Of a stretch of 64,000 nt of DNA, positions 57,233-64,000 are shown piece after piece. The notes below the pieces were generated by a model. The model did not search any database. It worked only from the letters and a program-made list of their open reading frames with translations, and was not told the origin of the DNA. Each line of letters starts with the position of its first letter. Position 1 is the first letter of the stretch. Position numbers and translations under genes: made by a program. The stretch is from Plotosus lineatus (taxonomy: Eukaryota > Chordata > Actinopteri > Siluriformes > Plotosidae), in assembly GCA_024760905.1 (NCBI GenBank), contig CM045729.1, positions 43,308,580-43,372,579 of the forward strand, given 5' to 3'.

Positions 57233-60150
57233 CTTAGTCCAGGGTTGGGTCGCGGGGGCAGCAACCTAAGCAAAGAGGTCCAGACGTCCCTCTCCCGAGC
57301 CACTTCCTCCAACTCTCCCAGAGGGGACACCGAGGCGGTCCCAGACAAGCCGAGAGACAGTCCCTCCAGCATGGTCTAGGTCGACCCCGGGGTCTCTTCC
57401 CGGTTGGACATGCCCGAAACACCACACCAGGGAGGCGTCCGGGGGGCATTCTGACCAGATGCCCGAGCCACCTCAACTGGCCCCACTCAATGCGGAGAAG
57501 CAGCGGATCTACTCTGAGCTCTCCCCGGATGGCGGAGCTTCTCACCTTATCTCTAAGAGAGAACCCCGCCACCTGGCGAAGGAAGCTCATTTCATCCGCT
57601 GGTATCCGTGATCTTGTTCTTTCGGTCACTCCCCAAAGCTCGTGACCATAGGTGAGGGTTGGGACATAGATCGACTGGTAAATTGAGAGCTTTGCCTTGC
57701 AGCTCAACTCCCTCTTCACCACAATGGACCGATACAGGTTCTGCTTCACAGCAGAGGCTGCAGCAATCTGTCCGTCGATCTCCCGCTCCATCCTTCCCTC
57801 ACTCGTGAACAAGACCCCAAGATACTTGAACTCCTAAATTTGGGGCAGGATCTCCTGACCCAGAGGGTGCATTCCACCCTTGTCCAATTGAGAGCCATGG
57901 CCTTGGACTCGGAGGTGCTGATTTTCATCTTGGCCGCTTCGCACTCGACTGCAAATCGCTCCAATGAGAGCTGGAGGTCCTGGCTTGATGAAGCCAAAAG
58001 GATAACGTCATCCGCAAAAAGCAGAGACAAGATCCAATGGCCACTACACCAGAACCCCTCAACACCTTGGCTGCGCCTAGAAATTCTGTCTATAAAAATT
58101 ATGAACAGAATTGGTGACAAAGGACAGCCTTGGCAGACTCCAACCCTCACCAGCAACGAATTCTACCAGTTGTTACCAATACGGACCAAACTCTGGCCCC
58201 GGTAATACAGCGATCAAATGGCCTGTAGTCCGGAATACCATACTCCCGGAGCACGACCCACAAGATAGCTCGAAGGACACGGTTGAAAGCTTTCTCCAAA
58301 TCCACAAAATGCATGTGTACAGATTGGGCAAACTCTCATGCTCCCTCCAAGATCCTGTGAAGCGTTTAGAGTTGGTCAAAAGTGCTATTGCCAGGACGAA
58401 AACCACATTGTTCCTCCTGAATCTGAAGTTCAACTATAGGTCGGATCCTCCTCTCTAGTACCCCTGCATAGACTTTCCCGGGTAATCTGAGTGTGATCCC
58501 ACAATAATTGGAACACACCCTCCAGTTTCTCTTTTTAAAAAGGGAATTACCACCCCAGTTTGCCAATCCAGAGGTACAGCCCCCGATGACCACGCAATGT
58601 TGCAGAGATGTGTCAACCAAGACCGTCCAACAGCATCCAGAGCTCTAAAATAGTCAGGGCGGATCTCATCCACCCCTGGAGCCTGACCACCAAGGAGCTT
58701 TTTGACTACCTCAGTGACCTCGGCTCTGGTGATGGGAAGACCCCAGCCCAAACCCCCAGGGTCTTAATCCTCCACAGGGTGCAAGTTGGTGGTATTGAAG
58801 AGGTCCTCGATATGTTCGTTCCACCTCCCGACAACATCCCCAGTCGAGGTGAACAGCTCCCCACCTCCACTGTAAACAGTGTTTGTGGAGAACAGCTTCC
58901 ACCTCCTGAGGCGTCAGATGGTGGTCCAGAACCTTTTTTAGGCCAACCAATAATCACTCTCCAGTCCCTCACCAAACTCCTCCCATGCCTGAAATTTTGC
59001 ATCTGCGACAGCTTCGGCTGCAGCACGTTTGGTCTGCAAGTACCTGTCTGCTGCCTCGAGAGTCCCACAGGCCAGTAAGACCCGATAGGCCTCCTTTTTC
59101 AGCTGTACAGCCCCCATCACCGCCGGTATCCAACACTGGGTTTGGGGGTTATCACCACGACAAGCACTGACAACCTTCCGGCCACAACTATGAGCTGCCC
59201 CCTCAGCAATGGAGGCATGAAACATGGCCCATTCGGATTCCATGTCACCCATCTTCTTCAGGATGGTGGAGGTGGGAGTTAAATGCTTCTCGGACAAGAG
59301 AGTCCACCAAACGTTCCCAGCAGACCCTAATTACACGCTTGGGCCTGCCAGGTTTGGAAGGCTTCTTCCCCCGCCATCAAAGCCAGCTCGCCATCAGGTG
59401 GTGATCGGTTGACAACCCAGCTCTCCTCTTCAGCCGAGTGTCCAGATCATGCACCCGTAAGTCTTGTGGAACGACTACAAAGTTAATCATCAACAAGTAT
59501 GCCCACACCGGCTCGCCGCCTCTCTCCATGAGCAACTCCAGAATGGAATAAGGTTCAGCTTCTCTCAAGATGGGTGGTTCCAGAATCCAAGCTATGCATT
59601 GGGGTGAGCCCAACTATATCTACTTGGTATCTCTCCACTTTATGCACTAGCTCAGGCTCCTTCCCCGCTAGAGAGGTGACATTCCATGTCCCAAGAATCA
59701 GAATCAGTAATTGAGGATCGGTCCGACAGAACCCATGTCTTCAGCTGCGACCCAACTCACATTGTACCCTGCCCTATTGCCCTTTCCACAGGTGTTGGGT
59801 CCATGGGAGGGTGGACCCATGTATTCTTTTCGGCTGGGCCCGGCCGGGCTCCATGGGCAGAAGCCCGACCACCAGGTGCTCTTCTTCGAGCCGCTCCCCC
59901 AGGCCTGGCTCCAGGCGGGGGGGGACCCCCGGTGACTCGTGTCCGGGCAAGGGAAACTGTGTCCTCCTTTTTTTATTTGTTTATTTTTTTATTAGGCATA
60001 GAGGTCTTATGAGCCACAGTTCATCAAGACCTTCACCCAGGACCTATTTGCCTTGGATGACCCTATCAGGCGCATTATGCCCATGACAACATAGCTCCCA
60101 GGATCATTCCGCAAACCCCTGCATAAGGTGGCAATTCAAGAAGGGGTGGG
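57210..60150 (-). pseudogene. teleost LINE (endonuclease end plus RT), heavily frameshifted
   Basis: On -, in order: GC-rich sequence with partial endonuclease similarity (RAGLSTDHHLMASWL near 59390), linker 59297-58938 (EWAMFHASIAEGAA, EAYRVLLACGTLEAADRY), RT start 58751-58455 (QAPGVDEIRPDYFRALD), EEQCGFRPGNSTFDQL near 58370, RVGVCQGCPLSPILFIIFID near 58150, LLFADDVILLASSSQDLQLS near 58020, and C-terminal 57812-57234 (YVPTLTYGHELWGVTERTRS, LRWLGHLVRMPPGRLPG, GKRPRGRPRP). The 3' end is a GAT-repeat tail. Many frame breaks and a probable 5' truncation. This LINE is very common in fish genomes; I leave its clade open. Confidence 0.88.
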
Positions 60151-61198
60151 TCTGTAGTATTAATAATAAACACTTTGAGACTAAATTTAGCATTTCTAAT
60201 TTTACAAAGCAGCCAAACAGAAAGTATCACACTGCTTTTCGAATTTTTTTCATCTTTTATAAGTAGTGACATAGTACAGAAGACATTTCAATACAATCTG
60301 TACAATCCGAATCAATTATATGTCTCAAAAACAATGAATGTATGTCACTTACCTTCTCGCTGTGGTTCACATAACTAGTTGTACAAAGAAACTTTCCTCT
60401 TTTGTAAGCTGACCTTGCATGGCAGCAGGAAGTCAGAAAAGTGTCCACTGACCATGTCCAAAAGTAATAATTATTCACAAGACTTGCTTTCAGGTTTTTT
60501 CCATGAATATGTGAACCGATTTATAAACGAGCGTAACATGTAATTGGTTTGACAGACATTTCACCTGTTTTATTTCATGTTGATAGAACTGCCTACATGG
60601 ATTTTTGGGCAATTTTTAACAAGTGAAACCAATGCTCCCTTCTTTCCAGTTTATTAAGACCAAGTACAGATATCTGCGGATATGTACATCATATAGAACA
60701 AGATATCAAACATATGGATCTTGACAGATGTTACATTCAGAGGCCCATCTTATTAAACAGCAGTTGGTTTTTGTGTCAAAATATAACAAAATTAGCAAAA
60801 CCACACATCAAACATCCTTTTCGAACTTTAAAATTATTTTTTTGTCATGAAACAGTCATAAGAATTTGTACTATGTATTTATGAAGCCTGCAATTGAAAT
60901 TGACCAAATAGGTCTGATATTCATGCCTGAAAAATCATCAATTTTAGTCTGAATTAAGTTTTAAAAAAAAATGAAAGTGGCGGTGCTTTGTTATATACTG
61001 AAGTTGTCTCTACTGTTATTTTGACTTACTCCTTAAACAGTTTATGAAGGTGGACGTACAATTGCATTGAAATATTTTTGCATTTTTGGTTTTTAATATT
61101 ACATGTACAAATGGGACCATGCAAATAAAGAACCGTATACTGTACCTATTATTATAAATAAATTAAATTTATTTATTCATTAATTTCAGATCGTCAGG
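60151..61198. other. intergenic, no recognisable feature
   Basis: About 1 kb of AT-rich sequence without a supported gene or repeat. Confidence 0.45.
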
Positions 61199-61380
61199 AG
61201 GGATGCTGTGGCCTAATGGTTAGAGAAGCAGGTGTGGGACCTAAAGCAGGCAGGAGAATGGTGGCGTTTGCTGCACCTTTATTTCTTCCAAATTCATGGC
61301 TGAATGCCCTTGAGCAAGACACCTGACTCTCACCTGCTCACCGGGCACTGCAATGTGTGGCAGCCCACTGTTCAGAGTGT

Positions 61381-61425
<45 letters not shown>

Positions 61426-61505
61426 AAGTGTGTGTGTGTGTGTGTGTGTATATACTTACTGCTTAAGTGTGTATGTTATCATTTACCAAGTCCAAAGGGA
61501 AATAC
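61199..61505 (+). mobile_element. SINE family D with (GT)n tract, second copy
   Basis: The head ATGCTGTGGCCTAATGGTTA GAGAAGCAGG resembles the 5415 copy. The body has CCCTTGAGCAAGACACCTGA and GCAGCCCACTGTTCAGAGTG. (GT)n at about 61379-61450 has a short interruption, then CTTACTGCTTAAGTGTG and CCAAAGGGAAATAC. Confidence 0.8.
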
Positions 61506-62407
61506 GAAGAAAAAAGGTACAAGTCTGTAGGTTTTTGTCTTTCATTTCAACTCAGACTGTCTTGATTTGGACACTGATGGGAGCAAAGGTTTCTTTTAAA
61601 TAAACATCTATCTTTTCTTTACAGACTCCCACTTCAGGTCAAGTAAGTTGAATACTTCATCAGGATCCAAATTTCAGTCAAGGTGCTTGTGGTTTTCTCT
61701 TTGTGCAACTGGCTTACTGATACTCAGATATTCCATACAACTATTTGGATCGTTTATCAGAAAGCAGCTACTATGTGCTGTTCTTGTAGATTGGCTGACC
61801 AGGCTTGCTCAGGTCTCGGCCTCGTGTATGCTGTGTTTGGAAAGCTGGTCTACGTTTGCTTGTCTTGCTGTGTGTTTAGTCTAGAAAGTAGCACCCAGCC
61901 TGCAAAGGCACGGCAAGAGCATATTTGCCTACTGACCCATCACTGTGTGTTCTCAGGTGAAACTTTACTGTCGGAATGTGGCACAGCATTAAAGATCGTG
62001 CCATGGGAGGGGAAAAAAAACCCGACAAGAGTGAAAATGTGATCAGAGCACTCACAGTATGCCTGCCCTTTACCTCCTGAGAGAGCAGTAAATGATCAGT
62101 CTTCACACAATGCTTTCCACTGTCTGCTGTGTCTGTGGGCATTAGGAGAGATTCAGCAGGCTTTATTCTCAGTAGAACGCTCACACACCTACACAGAGTA
62201 TGGTTGCCCTTAGGTGGTTCCTACCATATTTTTCATATTAACGACATGTTCACCTTTGCGGAAGTCCAGGCAAAATCATTCCACAACAATTTCTGCCTGT
62301 TGTGCTCGCTCGCATTGTGCAGGTGACCTGCCATCTTCTTTCTTGCTGCATGAGTTGAAACAGTGAAAAACGGCTCGACCTCCTCACAGCTATTTTCATT
62401 TCAAATT
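61506..62407. other. intergenic, no recognisable feature
   Basis: Short open frames of 78-119 codons on + (61648-62042) overlap in two frames and have no domain similarity. Not called as genes. Confidence 0.4.
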
Positions 62408-62775
62408 CATCGACAAATACTACTGTCTTCCTTTCGGCTTTTTCCCTTTTCCTCGGGAGTCGCCATAGCGAATCTTCTGATTCGCACGTTTGATTTGGCA
62501 GAGGTTTTTACGTCGGATGTCCTTCCTGTCACAACCCTTTTAGCAAGGGATAGAAACACGCTGGCGACTTTGCAGCTACTCTTTACGAAAGTCAGCAATG
62601 GTTCTTTTACATGCCTCTCACCATAGACAGTGACAGACATGGCCCGCCTTTGATAACCCAGACAGCGACAGCCTTGTGGAGAGTGGGACTCGAACCCCCA
62701 ACCTTTGGATCAGCTATCCAGCGCCCTATACCACTAGACCACCACTGCCCACCCATCGACATCGACAAATACTAC
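62408..62775 (-). mobile_element. SINE family A1 (RTE tail), full length, with perfect target-site duplication
   Basis: CATCGACAAATACTAC at 62408-62423 and 62760-62775 is a perfect 16-bp duplication around 62424-62759. On - it has head (GGTATAGGGCGCTGGATAGC, GGGTTCGAGTCCCACTCTCC), family A body, RTE 5'-leader segment (AGGACATCCGACGTAAAAAC, CAAACGTGCGAATCA) and RTE 3' terminus (GATTCGCTATGGCGACTCCC, AAAGCCGAAAGGAAG). It is the most complete A1 copy in the window. Confidence 0.92.
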
Positions 62776-63317
62776 ACCGACTTTAAATGCAGCTCGCTCG
62801 CACATCAGGAACACATTAGTGCATCCATCGCTGTGTAGTAGTCTGTTCAGAACAACAAGCACACGTGAAAGTCCTTCAGACATTATTAGCAAAGTGAACA
62901 CTGAAGTGTATAAAAGTAAAAAGTAATTAATAAAAGGTGTTTTTATTGTTCGTGTTGTTAATTATAGTACAGGTAACAACACAGCCATGACATGATTCTG
63001 TTATAAGAAAGTACCTGAGATTGCACATTGTGCTTGTCCTTCGAGTCCTTTTATATTTAGCAATAAGCTGTAGTGTTTTCTTGAATTTTCATATGCATGA
63101 AATGTTGGGATGTGGACTTATAATTAAAGTCTATTGAACCCAGTGTTTCTGTAAACTACTTAGAACTTTGTCAGAATGCTGCTTACTTGTTTTGTGACAT
63201 TTTTCGTAATTTTGTTTCTGTTCACACCATAATAGAATCCCAGTGATGTCTTCAGCATGTCATTAAAGTGTAAACTTTAAGCTTTAGTTCAAGTGCATTG
63301 CTACATATACTAGTACA
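62776..63317. other. intergenic, no recognisable feature
   Basis: Nothing supported. Confidence 0.4.
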
Positions 63318-63640
63318 GTCGCGGCATACTGGCGTGGTAGTCAGCAAAAAGATCAAGGGTTAGAGTCCCGGGCTCGGGGATAGTCTTTCTGTGTGGGGTT
63401 TGTATGTTCTCTCGAGGATTACGTGGGTTTCTTCAAGGTGCCCCAGTTTCCTCCCACAGTCCAAAGACAGGGTTGACTGGCTGTTCAAGATTACCTTTAG
63501 TTGTGAATAATTGTGTGTGTTTACCTAATGAGCTGATCAGGGTGTGCCCAATCTTTGTAAATTGTCGGTTGAGATGGGCTCTAGCCTCTTTATGACTCTA
63601 CATGTAATATGATGAAGCAGTTTGGAAAGTGAGTGATTGA
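63318..63640 (+). mobile_element. SINE family B
   Basis: CGCGGCATACTGGCGTGGTA GTCAGC, GGGTTAGAGTCCCGGGCTC, GTGTGGGGTTTGTATGTTCT, CAGTTTCCTCCCACAGTCCA AAGAC and GATGGGCTCTAGCCTC in family order. Confidence 0.82.
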
Positions 63641-64000
63641 GTGCTTTATATACAAAAAAGCTCAAGAACCAGCGGTTTAAAAATGACATCATATCAACAT
63701 TCAGTAAATTACAGCATTTTTACAATGTGCCTTCTGTTTTCACAGGTTTAAAGATAATTGTACAAACATTTAGACCAGCTTCATGTGCATGTTCAATATC
63801 TTTCCAGTAAACCGACCCGAACCTGTTCCACTTACTCATCAATCCACCTACTAGGTTTCCCAGATGTATGTAAATGCTGTGAATGAGAAAAGATAAAGAA
63901 TGACGTGAAATGTATGATGATATTTATTCACTTATTGAATTAAGCAGTGTGTTTTTAAGATGATTTCTCAGAATCTCTTACCATTTTTTAAAACGGCTCT
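63641..64000. other. intergenic, no recognisable feature
   Basis: AT-rich end of the window; nothing supported. Confidence 0.4.

Noticed and set aside
61648..62042. Overlapping frames of 78 and 119 codons considered as a downstream gene
   Set aside because: Two frames overlap, neither has a domain, and no splice or promoter context supports them.

Overview
The window is vertebrate, almost certainly teleost fish, nuclear DNA. The only host gene I can support is the 3' end of hdac4 on the + strand, in five exons with consensus splice sites at 17246-17364, 22879-23012, 32617-32701, 33814-33955 and 34037-34076. Together they encode the last 172 residues of a class IIa histone deacetylase. Counting back from the stop with the length of human HDAC4 (1084 aa) puts the zinc-ligand Asp and the class IIa His exactly at 934 and 976. 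The teleost assignment rests on the families of SINEs, RTE/L2-like LINEs, Tc1 and Tigger-like elements, and on the very high density of CA, TA and CT microsatellites.

Layout. 1-17245 is hdac4 intron (no earlier exon is recognisable), filled with tRNA-derived SINEs, two TA-flanked Tigger-like elements and a decayed L2/CR1-like LINE. The 17365-22878 intron holds a 4 kb antisense LINE. The 23013-32616 intron holds three related Tigger-like repeats and about 4 kb of apparently single-copy DNA. The 32702-33813 intron is almost entirely a 785-bp Tigger deletion derivative followed by a long TA tract. About 34077-37690 is the probable 3' UTR. From about 37.7 kb to the end no host gene is seen. This part is a nest of mobile elements: three large RTE LINE copies and a short RTE fragment, twin Tc1 elements with the same frameshift, remnants of two other Tc1 families, a mariner-type remnant, another teleost LINE, a duplicated 0.8-kb repeat and a roughly 0.5-kb TA tract.

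How the elements fit together. The most informative observation is a parasite-host chain among retroelements. A near-complete RTE LINE (51844-54818, with a perfect 11-bp target-site duplication) supplies both halves of the tail of a SINE family found at 277-621, 10107-10315 and 62424-62759. These SINEs end in a stretch of the LINE 5' leader joined directly to the LINE 3' terminus. A sister SINE family with the same tRNA-like head and body (11825-12165, 16713-17025) carries instead the tail of a separate L2-type SINE family. Most of these insertions have clear target-site duplications.

No prokaryotic system, CRISPR array, rRNA or functional tRNA gene is present. Exon boundaries were placed by hand from reading frame and GT/AG rules. 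Repeat boundaries without a stated duplication are approximate.
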